Part shown: positions 17,801 through 27,274 of the stretch, one piece after another | Layout of the letters: each line of letters starts with the position of its first letter | How positions within the stretch are numbered: the first letter of the stretch is position 1 | DNA from: Myroides sp. 1354 | Lineage (GTDB): Bacteria; Bacteroidota; Bacteroidia; Flavobacteriales; Flavobacteriaceae | DNA: 64,000 nt | Direction of reading: 5' to 3' | Assembly (NCBI RefSeq): GCF_030324495.1 | Contig: NZ_JACAGN010000015.1 | Span: 1-64,000 of the forward strand | The notes under the pieces: model-generated | Seen by the model: the letters and a program-made list of their open reading frames with translations, nothing else | Database searches by the model: none | Told to the model about the DNA's origin: nothing | Position numbers and translations under genes: made by a program

Positions 17801-18303
17801 TACACTTGGAATTTATAGTCATTTAACCTGTTTAGCCACCCTTTAATAAATCTTTGCTGAGAAGGGTTATTTTTCACGATGTCATTCAAAAACTTCACTC
17901 GAGCATCAAAAATCTTTTTGAATAATTCTTCTTGATTAGCTGCATTTAAAGCAGCTATTGTTTTAGGTCCTACAATTCCATCTTCTTTAACTCCAAGTAT
18001 CCTTTGTGGAATCCTAATACCCCAAACTCCAGAACCCCAAACCCAATCTACTAGAATATTTGCTACTGATTGGTTTTTTATCTCATCAGCACTCCATCTA
18101 TTCCAAAAGGTTTTGAGTACCTTTTCAAAGTCTTTGGCATTCATTGTAGCTATATCTTTACAAGTTGCAGATGGATTTACCAAGCGTTTATAAGTATCTA
18201 GTGTAACCCCCATATTTGTACAGCCACCTTTATCTAATGGGTCATTGACATAACCCCCTTCCCATTTTAATATTTTTGGGGTTAATATTTCAATTAATGC
18301 CAT
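17800..18303 (-). CDS. Endolysin, glycoside hydrolase family 108
   Basis: The 167-residue muramidase has the GH108 N-terminal signature with catalytic Glu in WEGGYVNDP near residue 15, then GGxTNxGVT, and a C-terminal peptidoglycan-binding-like segment (GVKEDGIVGPKTIAAL). It degrades the cell wall for phage release. No signal peptide is present, so a holin or other export route is needed; the 103-residue membrane protein at 27275 is one candidate. Confidence 0.9.
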   Translation of the reverse strand: MALIEILTPKILKWEGGYVNDPLDKGGCTNMGVTLDTYKRLVNPSATCKDIATMNAKDFEKVLKTFWNRWSADEIKNQSVANILVDWVWGSGVWGIRIPQRILGVKEDGIVGPKTIAALNAANQEELFKKIFDARVKFLNDIVKNNPSQQRFIKGWLNRLNDYKFQV

Positions 18304-18305
18304 GA

Positions 18306-18788
18306 TTAAATTATTTTAATTTGATAGTTCTTTGAAAATAGTTTGTAGTAGTTGATTTGTGCTTGCATTTGATTTGTAAAAGTGAGTAAAGACTCTGGAA
18401 TGATTACACTAAAATCAAAATCGTTATAGTAGTCATTTCCATTGTATCCAAATAAAGGTCTGTCATCTTCTAACTCATAATCAAACAAAGGTTTTTCATC
18501 TTCGATGTAGTATGCCCACAAAGCTTCCTTTGGAGCTTGATTCACAACCTTTATTCGCCTTAAATACTTATCGAATTTATCGTTGAGCATTTTTTGAAGG
18601 TAGCAGATTTGGCCGTTGTGTTTTACCCTATACTCAGCATCTTTTTTAAAGCCCATAAACGATTTATGATTCGTCTTTAAAGGTGAAATAAAACAGTATA
18701 AAAGGGCTATTAATAACGGCTTTTGTAGCGGTCTTGGAACGAGAAACTTTACCAGTCTATTCCAATTTACTTTGAATATGTTAGTCAT
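18306..18788 (-). CDS. Baseplate-region protein of unknown function
   Basis: The 160-residue protein has one hydrophobic segment (about 22-38) and a segment KHNGQICYLQKMLNDKFD also typical of proteins following gpJ-like genes in Bacteroidota phages. It occupies the gpI position and overlaps the baseplate J-like gene by eight bases. Function not known. Confidence 0.6.
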   Translation of the reverse strand: MTNIFKVNWNRLVKFLVPRPLQKPLLIALLYCFISPLKTNHKSFMGFKKDAEYRVKHNGQICYLQKMLNDKFDKYLRRIKVVNQAPKEALWAYYIEDEKPLFDYELEDDRPLFGYNGNDYYNDFDFSVIIPESLLTFTNQMQAQINYYKLFSKNYQIKII

Positions 18789-19668
18789 AATCTGAAAATG
18801 CTATATAGTTGATAGTTGTGTTATCCTGGTCTAACTTCATGTACCCTGCATCAGCGATTCGCACTTCGTTTATTTTACCTGCATTTGGATTAATAGTCGA
18901 TTCATAATCATAGGAACCATATTTGCTCCAGGCTCCAACTATTTTAACCATAGTAACTCCATGAACACTTTGGATTTCATCCATTAGTTTAGTTTCTACA
19001 AAAGCGCCATTAAAACGCAAGCTTTTAAGATAACTATTGATTACATCAAGAGTTGGTGTTTCAGAGGTCCCATCAAGACGAGAACCATCTTGAGCTAAAA
19101 TCATTGGATCGTAATAAACATCTAAATGAAGTTTTAAATCATCTGCCTGGTTAGATGTGGGAATAACATAAGTTCCTGCATCGGTTACATAATTCATGTA
19201 GCTTTCAAAAGCAGTTAATTCCGTTGTAGATAGTGGTCCTAATTCATCACCCAGACTTTTAACTACTTTCATACGCAGATATCCTTGCATTTTAACTGGA
19301 GCAGCATTGGCAATTATTTTAGCCTCGACTATTTCCTGTTCGGTCATATCAGAAGTATCATATACATCCGAATCATTGAGCTGTTTTCCAAACATAAAGG
19401 CTAAAGCTTTTTCACGATACCATTTTTGAGTATGGATTCGAGAAGAAGCTATAGTATCATCAATTTCCTTTTGATGCTGAGTTAATAATTTTTCAAAAAC
19501 CCATATAGCAAAGGCCACTATATTAAATAGAATATTTTCTAGTGAAACTTTACTAAACTGCTGTTCAAAAGTTTTAGACTGATCTATTTCATAAATCTCT
19601 ACAACAGTTGGATCTGTTATAAATCGATCTGTCATTTCAAGTTTTATTGTTGCTAATTCACGTGCCAT
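18781..19668 (-). CDS. Baseplate J-like protein
   Basis: Start set at the ATG at 19668 (MARELATIKLEM), giving 295 residues; the longer open frame to 19866 overlaps the upstream gene and encodes an unlikely hydrophobic leader. The C-terminal part (VHGVTMVKIVGAW) and position after the gp25-like and LysM-like genes fit a gpJ/Mu gp47-type wedge protein of the contractile tail. Confidence 0.7.
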   Translation of the reverse strand: MARELATIKLEMTDRFITDPTVVEIYEIDQSKTFEQQFSKVSLENILFNIVAFAIWVFEKLLTQHQKEIDDTIASSRIHTQKWYREKALAFMFGKQLNDSDVYDTSDMTEQEIVEAKIIANAAPVKMQGYLRMKVVKSLGDELGPLSTTELTAFESYMNYVTDAGTYVIPTSNQADDLKLHLDVYYDPMILAQDGSRLDGTSETPTLDVINSYLKSLRFNGAFVETKLMDEIQSVHGVTMVKIVGAWSKYGSYDYESTINPNAGKINEVRIADAGYMKLDQDNTTINYIAFSDYD

Positions 19669-19669
19669 A

Positions 19670-19939
19670 TTATAGAATAATTGGTAAGACTTGAGGAAAA
19701 ATATAATCATAAATTGAATATGATTCTTTATCCATACTTGCTGGTTTGGCAACTTTAAACAACTGAGTAATTGTTGTTTTTTCCACACCTGAAACAACCA
19801 AGTCCATCTGATTAATAAGTGTATCAGTAATACTGATATTGTTAGCCATAGCCATATCAAATGCATTGGTAATATCTCCTGTAGTTTCTATTACTGTATC
19901 AAAAAAAGTCTGGCCTTGTTTTACTTTAGTAGTTTGCAT
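19670..19939 (-). CDS. LysM-like tail protein (gpX type)
   Basis: An 89-residue protein with KQGQTFFDTVIETTGD and then ITDTLINQMDLVV, the pattern of LysM/gpX tail proteins that bind peptidoglycan or cap the hub. It overlaps the gp25-like gene by 14 bp and lies directly before the J-like gene. Confidence 0.6.
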   Translation of the reverse strand: MQTTKVKQGQTFFDTVIETTGDITNAFDMAMANNISITDTLINQMDLVVSGVEKTTITQLFKVAKPASMDKESYSIYDYIFPQVLPIIL

Positions 19940-20264
19940 TTATTTTCAATGGTTTGTTTTCATATAAATCTAATTGCGTAACTTTTAATCCGTCTTTTGC
20001 ATAATGCTCTCTAATTCTATGTCTAAAACCTAAGTAATCATTATCTAATAGCATGTCTGATATCCCTACACCTAAATCAGGATTGAATTTATTTTCACCA
20101 GGATGAGTAATTAGTATTAAAGCTTGATTTTGTTGTAACGTATTACCAACTATTATACCTTGTACAATTATTCCTTCCAAATCCTTTTTTAATTCTACTT
20201 TCAAATCAAGTATTTCACCTGATGATAAATCATCATTAACTTGCATTGCTCTATCCTTTGGCAT
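19926..20264 (-). CDS. gp25/gpW-like baseplate wedge protein
   Basis: The 112-residue protein resembles the gp25-like baseplate family: GENKFNPDLGVGISDMLLD followed by IREHYAKDGLKV. It forms part of the contractile-tail baseplate. It is flanked by a small unknown gene and the LysM-like gene with no spacing. Confidence 0.65.
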   Translation of the reverse strand: MPKDRAMQVNDDLSSGEILDLKVELKKDLEGIIVQGIIVGNTLQQNQALILITHPGENKFNPDLGVGISDMLLDNDYLGFRHRIREHYAKDGLKVTQLDLYENKPLKINANY

Positions 20265-20265
20265 G

Positions 20266-20475
20266 TTATTCTAATTTTCCATTAAACATTCCTGTTACTG
20301 GACCATTTGGTGCAGCTAACCCACCCTCATATATTATAGTTGCAGATTTCACGTAATTATCAATGGCATCAGTCAAACGTTCGGCAAATTCTTCATCTGC
20401 ATTTTTAGTACGCGTTCTCATATCTTTCATAATTTGAAGGATTTCATTTTTAAGGCCTGATTTATTTAATGACAT
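20266..20475 (-). CDS. Small baseplate-region protein
   Basis: 69 residues, helical N-terminus, with a Gly/Pro/Asn end (LAAPNGPVTGMFNGKLE). No recognised family. It sits between the spike-like protein and the gp25-like protein in the tail operon. Confidence 0.6.
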   Translation of the reverse strand: MSLNKSGLKNEILQIMKDMRTRTKNADEEFAERLTDAIDNYVKSATIIYEGGLAAPNGPVTGMFNGKLE

Positions 20476-20482
20476 TTAAAAT

Positions 20483-20980
20483 CTATTTTAAAAGTTGTTT
20501 AAATTTGTTTTCAATCTCAGAAATTGCCTGCACGCTTGTTGGCAATGCTCCATTTGTTGGACCTTGACTGGTATACTGCCGATAATCTGTTTTTAAATGA
20601 TTTGTAAATTCTAAAAGCACATCCAAAAGGCTTACTTGTTCATTTTTAATAGAAACTTTCTTGTCATTTGAGTCGTAAATAACTTTTAACCCTCCTTGTG
20701 AAAACTCGAATTTTTGTATTTTATCGCACTTCAATACAACTACATCATTTAATGTCCCTGTTAACAAAACATCTGAACCGACTAAGGGTGTTTCAATAAT
20801 GTAATCTTCATCTTCACTAATAATTGCTTTTAATTTTACATCAGTTATTATTAACCCTCCAGGAAGTTCAACACTACAAGTTTGACTAGAAACTGACTTT
20901 ACAACACCTCGAATAAATGCATCTGATTGCAGATCTAACATTTTTATAAATGCCTGTCTTATTTCTGTTTCTTTTCCCAT
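20483..20980 (-). CDS. Baseplate spike / assembly protein (OB-fold type)
   Basis: The 165-residue protein has a beta-rich centre (VSSQTCSVELPGGLIITDVKL, residues about 28-48) typical of gpV/Mu gp45-like spike proteins with an OB domain, then a helical tail. It follows the hub gene directly (stop and start adjacent). Confidence 0.6.
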   Translation of the reverse strand: MGKETEIRQAFIKMLDLQSDAFIRGVVKSVSSQTCSVELPGGLIITDVKLKAIISEDEDYIIETPLVGSDVLLTGTLNDVVVLKCDKIQKFEFSQGGLKVIYDSNDKKVSIKNEQVSLLDVLLEFTNHLKTDYRQYTSQGPTNGALPTSVQAISEIENKFKQLLK

Positions 20981-21949
20981 TTAGTTTAATCGTATACCAA
21001 GTTTAACAGTTCTCACACCTCCTGAACTATCAAATTTTGTTGTTACTGCCTTTACATAATAATTACCTGTTTTATATGGGTAATCTAAATCTTCTATATG
21101 AGCTGAATCTGTTGGTTTTACAACTGGAACCAACCATCCATCAAAAGTTCCTTCAAAGCCGTCATACATCTGTTTTATTAAAGCATTTTCAGCTATTTTC
21201 CTCATATCTGCCTCACTCATAGGTCCAACCTTTAAAGTTTTCTTATCACCTCCAGTAGTTCCTATAGTTATACTCTTTACTTTTCCATTGCTATCAGTAC
21301 TTTCAATAGTTATTTCCACTTTCTTATCTTCTTTTTTCTTGTACTCTAAATTAGCTTTCTCAATATTTTTATGATAAGAATATCTAACCTGATTACCTAC
21401 CTCTGTATAAGCTGGATGAAGATGTAAGACTTTATTTTGGTTGTCAAAATAAATATTCCCTTTTGTTTCATCTTGAAGTTTCTTTAGAACATCAAAGGCT
21501 GTGGCTTGATGAATAGTGAATTTCTCATAAGTGATTCCATAATCACAAGCAATGGTAAATGAATCATCAACATTTTTCACTAAGTATTCAACGATTTGTT
21601 CTAAAGAAACATTTTTAAACTCTTTATCTGGTACTGATACTCTGAATAGAAAAAATGCATCTTCACAGTGAATTATCAAAGAACCATCATTTGTAATACG
21701 TTGAACATAACCTGTAAACTCTTGCTGTAAATCATCATTGTACCCTAAATAGATAATAACTTCCGTACCTCTAACAATCTTTTGATCCAATTCCCAAACA
21801 CGATTCATAACAGATTCAGGTAAAATAATTTGTGCAGTATCTGTTAAATTGTCAACGTCACAATTAATTTCAACAGATTCTAGTAACAATAATGATTTAG
21901 GTAACTCGTTTGAGTTCTTAAAGCTTATCTGCCAATTCATATCATACAT
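20981..21949 (-). CDS. Tail hub protein (gpD/Mu gp44-like)
   Basis: The 322-residue protein has the order expected for late-control gpD/gp44 proteins: an N-terminal beta domain, LQQEFTGYVQRI near 80, a segment QIVEYLVKNVDDSF, and FDVLKKLQDET. It caps the tail tube and holds the spike. Placed between the DUF6046-like gene and the spike gene. Confidence 0.75.
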   Translation of the reverse strand: MYDMNWQISFKNSNELPKSLLLLESVEINCDVDNLTDTAQIILPESVMNRVWELDQKIVRGTEVIIYLGYNDDLQQEFTGYVQRITNDGSLIIHCEDAFFLFRVSVPDKEFKNVSLEQIVEYLVKNVDDSFTIACDYGITYEKFTIHQATAFDVLKKLQDETKGNIYFDNQNKVLHLHPAYTEVGNQVRYSYHKNIEKANLEYKKKEDKKVEITIESTDSNGKVKSITIGTTGGDKKTLKVGPMSEADMRKIAENALIKQMYDGFEGTFDGWLVPVVKPTDSAHIEDLDYPYKTGNYYVKAVTTKFDSSGGVRTVKLGIRLN

Positions 21950-21950
21950 A

Positions 21951-22622
21951 TCAGTCAGTTAATAGGTTGTACGCATCATCACTAATTGCTTTTATTGAAT
22001 AGCCCTGTATATTTTCTCCTTTACTAAAAGGGAAATCAAAATCTTCAATAACAATTTTGTGGATTTCTAATTGTTCTAAAAGTGGACAATTGACATATAT
22101 TTCACTAGCAGACTCTAACAACACTCTCAATTTTTGAAAATCTTCAATAGGAAAACTATCTTCAAACTTTCCATCTAATTGATTGCCCATTAAAATTCCT
22201 GTAATATTAATATTGTAATCTTTTTGACTCCATCGTTCTTTGATTGTACCACGTTTGTAGCTAATATCTTTTTTCCATTTAGCAACATTTCTTTTAACAA
22301 CTTCATTTCCACCTGAAACATTAATCATAGGTTCATATGGCAATAAAAACCAGTTAGAACCGTCTAGAGACATTTTTAAAGGAAAATATTGCTCAGACTC
22401 ATCTTGTTTAGGTGCGGCACTCCATATTTGTTCCTCTAACTCTTCAGCTGTAACAACAGATACATTATTAGGTTGTATACCAATAGGAAAAATTGGTATT
22501 ACAGGAAGAACATGTTTATTTAAAGTATTTTCAAGACCAGCAAAACGTGGAATTTCTTTAATAATTCTACTACCTAATAAGGAAGCGAATAATACTTCTC
22601 TGTCGTTTAATTTTACACTCAT
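21951..22622 (-). CDS. DUF6046-like tail protein
   Basis: The 223-residue protein has WSQKDYNINITGILMG followed by FQKLRVLLESAS, a pattern I associate with the DUF6046 tail proteins of Bacteroidota phages, likely analogous to the Mu DNA-circularisation / tail adaptor position. Placed between the tape measure and the hub. Confidence 0.6.
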   Translation of the reverse strand: MSVKLNDREVLFASLLGSRIIKEIPRFAGLENTLNKHVLPVIPIFPIGIQPNNVSVVTAEELEEQIWSAAPKQDESEQYFPLKMSLDGSNWFLLPYEPMINVSGGNEVVKRNVAKWKKDISYKRGTIKERWSQKDYNINITGILMGNQLDGKFEDSFPIEDFQKLRVLLESASEIYVNCPLLEQLEIHKIVIEDFDFPFSKGENIQGYSIKAISDDAYNLLTD

Positions 22623-22624
22623 AA

Positions 22625-24550
22625 TTAACTTGCTGCGGTTTCTGCTGAGGCTAATATTCTCAATAATGCATCCTGCGTCATTTCTCCAGCTTGATGAGCA
22701 CCTTCTTTTACATTTTGAGCATAGACATTAATTGTTTCAACCAAATTATCCATTGTGATTGTTATGTAATTATGCTTTGTTCCTCCTGTAGCAATTGCAG
22801 TATTTGATTTTGATGTGCCACTAGTCCCACCCGAATTTAAACTAGTATCTACTCCTTCTTTATCTTCTACTCCTGGAGCAGTAGTGGATGGATCACTGAT
22901 TCCAAGTTTTGATTTAATATCATTCTTAACATCATCAAATCCTTTGTCATTCCAAGACAGACTATTAACTGCTTTTTCTCTATAATTTAATGCGTCTCCA
23001 TAATGCTGTATTGTCTCTTTAGCGAGTTCTCCCATAGCTTGCTTACGTTCTTCACTACGTTGGTTAATTTGATCTAAAGCATTATTTGCCGCATCTTCAT
23101 TCCAAAGTGACTTTAATTTATACCAAGCAATCATAATTTTATCAATACCTGACATTAAATAGTTCTCTAAAACAAGCCAGCCTAATTTTAAATTATTGGT
23201 AAAACCTTTCCAAAGTGATTTAACTGAATTCACAGTATTATCCCAAGCTTCACCCCATCCATCTATTTTATAAATCAAAAAACCAATTAAAGCTGCTAAT
23301 GCGATTACACCAGCAATTATTAATCCTATAGGATTTGCCCACATTGCTGAATTTAGCCCCCACCAAGCTGTGACTTGTGCCCATAATTGCCCTGTTGTAA
23401 TTAAATTCCAACCAGCTTGTATCTTTGTCCATGTATTTGCTAAAATCATCCCTGTAGTATATGCTCCTAGGGCTAATGCAACACCCCAGATAATAGGGTC
23501 ACCTTCTTCGAATTTCTCAATAAGCCAACCTATGCCATTAAAAGCGGCATCTAATGCTGCTCCACCTAATTCAATGAGTTTTTCTACAACAGGACCTAAA
23601 TACTGATAAACCATCAATGATTTTTCAGTAAGATTATCCATGAATTGTGCCCATTTTCCTCCTAATGTGTTACCCATTTTTTCAGCCATACCATAAAACT
23701 GACCGCCTTGAGATGTTGCAGACATAAAAGCTCCTTCAACCATTTGTGCAGATATAGCACCTTTTTCCATTTCTTTTTTTAGATCCCCAATAGACTTACC
23801 TGTCTTTTTAGATATCTCATTTAATGGATTGAAACCAGCATTAATCATTTGTAACAAATCTTGACCTGTAAGTTTTCCAGTAGAAGACATTTGAGAAAAT
23901 GCTAGGGTTAAAGAGTTCATTCTATTGGTATCCCCCATAGCAATATCTCCAATAGCCTTTAATGTTGGCATAATTTTAGTTTCATCAATACCAAAAGAGA
24001 GCATTTGTTGAGCGTTTCCTCCCAAACCAATCTTATCATATGTTGTCTCAGCCCCATATTTTGTAATATCTGCAACTAATTTTTTGGCTGCATCTTCTGA
24101 ACCCAATAACACTTCAAAAGAAGTATTTTGCAAATCTTGCTGAATTCCATTTCTTAAAGCCGCTCCAGCAATCCCTCCAGCAATTACAAAAGGATTAGTT
24201 AATATGTTGGCAAATGGTATAGAATTAATAGCGTTACTGAACCAGCTACTAGAGGAGGATTCCATCTTGCTTATTTGCTTTTCAAGATTTCTAATTTCCT
24301 TATTAGCTTCTTTTAACTTTCCAATCTCTGATTGAGGAATCCAGTCTCTAGCTTGCTTTAATAAATTTAATTGTTGTTTTAGAGCTCCAGCTGATTTTCC
24401 AGTAACGGTTAATTCCTGAGCAACCTCTTTACTTTGTCGTTCTAACTCTTCAAATCTTTTTAGAGTACTATCAGAATTTGCACCTATTGTTTTTAAGTGT
24501 GCAGATATCTGATCACGCAATGTTAATGTGTATTCAAGAATATTACTCAT
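22625..24550 (-). CDS. Tail tape measure protein
   Basis: The 641-residue protein has a coiled-coil N-terminus (1-100), a conserved tape-measure segment (LTGQDLLQMINAGFNPLNEI near 225-245), several hydrophobic stretches (about 355-430), and a Gly/Ser/Thr linker near the C-terminus. It is short for a tape measure, implying a fairly short tail. Its start overlaps the GT-type chaperone frame by eight bases. Confidence 0.9.
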   Translation of the reverse strand: MSNILEYTLTLRDQISAHLKTIGANSDSTLKRFEELERQSKEVAQELTVTGKSAGALKQQLNLLKQARDWIPQSEIGKLKEANKEIRNLEKQISKMESSSSSWFSNAINSIPFANILTNPFVIAGGIAGAALRNGIQQDLQNTSFEVLLGSEDAAKKLVADITKYGAETTYDKIGLGGNAQQMLSFGIDETKIMPTLKAIGDIAMGDTNRMNSLTLAFSQMSSTGKLTGQDLLQMINAGFNPLNEISKKTGKSIGDLKKEMEKGAISAQMVEGAFMSATSQGGQFYGMAEKMGNTLGGKWAQFMDNLTEKSLMVYQYLGPVVEKLIELGGAALDAAFNGIGWLIEKFEEGDPIIWGVALALGAYTTGMILANTWTKIQAGWNLITTGQLWAQVTAWWGLNSAMWANPIGLIIAGVIALAALIGFLIYKIDGWGEAWDNTVNSVKSLWKGFTNNLKLGWLVLENYLMSGIDKIMIAWYKLKSLWNEDAANNALDQINQRSEERKQAMGELAKETIQHYGDALNYREKAVNSLSWNDKGFDDVKNDIKSKLGISDPSTTAPGVEDKEGVDTSLNSGGTSGTSKSNTAIATGGTKHNYITITMDNLVETINVYAQNVKEGAHQAGEMTQDALLRILASAETAAS

Positions 24551-24782
24551 CTGGATTTTGTGTTTTTGATTGCTCTTTTCTTAGCCATTCCAACTCTTTA
24601 ACTCTTCGAGCCCATTCATTTACTTCTAATGAATATGGATTAATATTTGTAAAATAGCTTATACCTATATTACTTTTTCGAATATTACTAACCCACTCAA
24701 AAAGACGTTTACACCATTCGGATTCATCTACTTTTTGTTGACGGTTTTTGTTTAAGGGAGACTCTGATGTAAAAAACTCCAA
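24543..24782 (-). CDS. Tail assembly chaperone T-part, probably made by -1 frameshift
   Basis: A 79-codon frame with no good start (TTG only) lies in the -1 frame relative to the upstream gene and is open back across that gene's last codons. The pattern and position between tail tube and tape measure match the lambda G/GT arrangement, so the product is probably a fusion with the 118-residue G-like protein. Confidence 0.6.
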   Translation of the reverse strand: MEFFTSESPLNKNRQQKVDESEWCKRLFEWVSNIRKSNIGISYFTNINPYSLEVNEWARRVKELEWLRKEQSKTQNPDE

Positions 24783-24793
24783 AGAAGCCTCCC

Positions 24794-25150
24794 TTAAAGC
24801 TTTTCCACTTCTGAAACTACCACTTCAACAGTTTTCATCATTTGGGTAGCAATTGATTTTAAAGTAGCCTCATCATTTGGAACAGGAGCCCCACCCAAAT
24901 AACAGGTTTTAAACAATCCAATATTATACGTGATAAACTTAGATTGTTGCAGCAAGGGCTGATATGCTTCAATTTCTTGAATTTTTGGAGAACGAACATA
25001 AAAAATATCTTTCTTTTCTGTTTTGATAGCATAAACACTCCCGTGCTCAGTTTTCCATCGATCAATAACAACACTATTTTGTTGTCCATTATATTCCAAC
25101 TCAAGTTGTTTTTGAGTTGATCGGTTTTTATTTCTGTTGTAATTTCCCAT
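24794..25150 (-). CDS. Tail assembly chaperone G-part
   Basis: The 118-residue protein is beta-rich at the N-terminus and acidic at the C-terminus (EVVVSEVEKL). It follows the tail tube gene with a one-base overlap. A ggaaaag run at 24800-24806, four codons from the stop, could allow -1 slippage (G GAA AAG) into the downstream frame. Confidence 0.65.
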   Translation of the reverse strand: MGNYNRNKNRSTQKQLELEYNGQQNSVVIDRWKTEHGSVYAIKTEKKDIFYVRSPKIQEIEAYQPLLQQSKFITYNIGLFKTCYLGGAPVPNDEATLKSIATQMMKTVEVVVSEVEKL

Positions 25151-25563
25151 TATACGTCTGTTTGTAATTCAAGTGCAATAAAAGGCAAGGCTATTTCTGC
25201 AAATTTGTCATTCTGATTCATTCCTACACCACTTTCAGTAAATTGAAGTGATAAAATTCGATCTGTTGTCAAAGCATCTCCCTCTATAGGATTACCGTAA
25301 TTAATTGCTAAATCCAATTGTAAAGCTCTTATGCCTTTTGAGTGCGATTTTCTTAGTGTTATATACGCTGACTGTGTAACTGTCAATGTCCCTGTAATTG
25401 AAATATTGCCTGTTTGAATACTTCTACCTTTACGTCCTTTAGTATATAGAACTTCTTTTTCAACAGTTTCTTTGTATTCGATTCCTCTAATACCAGTTAT
25501 ATCTGTTGCACCAGCAATGACTGTTATATCTGCCCATTCATATTCTCTACTGTTAAATGCCAT
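25150..25563 (-). CDS. Tail tube protein
   Basis: The 137-residue protein begins AFNSREYEWADITVIAG with the compact beta-rich composition of contractile-tail tube subunits (GNISITGTLTVTQ). It is placed directly after the sheath gene, the standard order. Confidence 0.75.
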   Translation of the reverse strand: MAFNSREYEWADITVIAGATDITGIRGIEYKETVEKEVLYTKGRKGRSIQTGNISITGTLTVTQSAYITLRKSHSKGIRALQLDLAINYGNPIEGDALTTDRILSLQFTESGVGMNQNDKFAEIALPFIALELQTDV

Positions 25564-25565
25564 AA

Positions 25566-26801
25566 TTATTCGTTATTAATGGTTACTGGAACAAATCCCA
25601 AAGGGATGTCTATATATCTATTATATCCTTTAGCTCGAACTTGTAGTTTAGCTATTTTTAACTCACCTGTTGAAACAACATTATGTTGCAAATCAACACG
25701 ACAGATAACCCCTCTATCTTTTGGATTACTTGTATCTTGACTTAATTCTCCATTAGCTGTCATTTCTTGAAATATTAAACTTTCTATAGCATTTTCAAAT
25801 GCCTTAGCATAAATAGGATTAATTGCCCCATTAGGCATTACCTCATTATCATCTAAAAGAAAATCTAAAGAACCTTGATAAGCTAAACGATAGGCTTTGT
25901 CAATTACTCGTCTATGCGTTAAATAGTGATAATCAGATGTTGCACTAGAAGCTGTAGGACAATCAGCAAAGAAATAACCACTTTTACCTGTGTGTGTTCT
26001 TAGTGTCACATAACCTTTATCATGTAAAGCTTCTGTGTCATATTGTTCTACTGGAACATCACCTATAAATGCCTTTGAAATTTTTAATGCACCATCTCTT
26101 ACACGACCTGGATTAACCTGTACATCTGAAACTGACAATCTGCCTAAATAAGTACCAATACAAGCTCCATTACTTGCAGGAGATCCAGTTCTTGGTTCTG
26201 TATCACCAAGCATCACAGAACAACGTTCAAAGTTCATGGTTCCTAAATCATCTAATTCCGTTTTGTTTCCCGTAAAGGCATAACCTTCAAAAACAACAGA
26301 TGCAGGTGCATACTTTACTTTTGTATAGGTATTTAAAAATGTTTCTGCTTTTTGCATTGCTAATACAATATCAGAATCTATAGCTTTAGTGATGACAGGA
26401 ACATATTCCGCATCAGGACTTAAAGCACATCCAATTAAAGATATTTCACCCTTTGCCGTATCTAAAGCTGATTGTATAGGAATAATTCCTGTTAAGACAT
26501 CAGCAGTAAACCAATCACTAACTTTTGTACTTTTATCAAAGCCCATAATCCAGCATTTAACGCCTTCACCAGCTTGGTTATAGAACTCTCTTAATGTTTT
26601 ATAAAGCCTATAGTTATCAACATCTGGTAAAATACCTAATTGGGCAACATCAATCATCGATCTAATTTCATAAGCTTTGTTAAGCTCAAATTTTTCGGTT
26701 GCAACAGCGGAAACTGCAAACAAACAAATCCCATCAGGCGTAGCAACAGTTTGTCCTAATTGCCCATTAATGAACTCAATATTTATTCCTGGAAACGACA
26801 T
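25566..26801 (-). CDS. Contractile tail sheath protein (DUF2586 type)
   Basis: The 411-residue protein has an N-terminus typical of DUF2586 sheath proteins (FPGINIEFINGQLG), a middle with ERCSVMLGD, and a C-terminal segment with DRGVICRVDLQHNV. It identifies the phage as a myovirus with a contractile tail. It abuts the tube gene. Confidence 0.85.
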   Translation of the reverse strand: MSFPGINIEFINGQLGQTVATPDGICLFAVSAVATEKFELNKAYEIRSMIDVAQLGILPDVDNYRLYKTLREFYNQAGEGVKCWIMGFDKSTKVSDWFTADVLTGIIPIQSALDTAKGEISLIGCALSPDAEYVPVITKAIDSDIVLAMQKAETFLNTYTKVKYAPASVVFEGYAFTGNKTELDDLGTMNFERCSVMLGDTEPRTGSPASNGACIGTYLGRLSVSDVQVNPGRVRDGALKISKAFIGDVPVEQYDTEALHDKGYVTLRTHTGKSGYFFADCPTASSATSDYHYLTHRRVIDKAYRLAYQGSLDFLLDDNEVMPNGAINPIYAKAFENAIESLIFQEMTANGELSQDTSNPKDRGVICRVDLQHNVVSTGELKIAKLQVRAKGYNRYIDIPLGFVPVTINNE

Positions 26802-26802
26802 A

Positions 26803-27162
26803 TTACTCCCTATTTTCGTTAGTGTTTTCTTCTTGATTTAAAGACTCTAGTTCAGCTTTTTTTACAGCTAATGCTTCTTTAACACTTTTGCGTTCATCAC
26901 CCTGAAAAGCTTCTAATTGTTCCGCTGTCGTTGATTCTTTAATTAACGCAATAAGTTCTTCTGCTTTTAATGGTTTAATCGATTTATCTTTTAATTCCTG
27001 TTTTTCATTAGTTTTTAAATCACTTTTAAAAACAGTTAAAATGCTTTTATCTTTTAAACTTTTAGCATGCATTTTAGCATCATAAGGATTATAGAATGCA
27101 GTTCCATCAGATGTTTTAGAATAAGATTCTAGAGTTGGATTGTTTTTAAATACTTTATCCAT
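26803..27162 (-). CDS. Head-tail region protein with HeH/LEM-like helices
   Basis: 119 residues, highly charged. The segment KPLKAEELIALIKESTTAEQ and following EAFQGDERKSVKEAL resembles small HeH/LEM-like helical modules. Position between the small membrane protein and sheath genes suggests a head-tail connector or decoration role. Not recognised further. Confidence 0.55.
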   Translation of the reverse strand: MDKVFKNNPTLESYSKTSDGTAFYNPYDAKMHAKSLKDKSILTVFKSDLKTNEKQELKDKSIKPLKAEELIALIKESTTAEQLEAFQGDERKSVKEALAVKKAELESLNQEENTNENRE

Positions 27163-27274
27163 AATTTTATTTTTTAATAGGTAAAATGTAAGGCAGACAG
27201 TTATATGTTCTTTATATAAAATTTGTTATGATCTAATTAGAAACTATGCGATACGATTATTTGAACCTGTCGCA

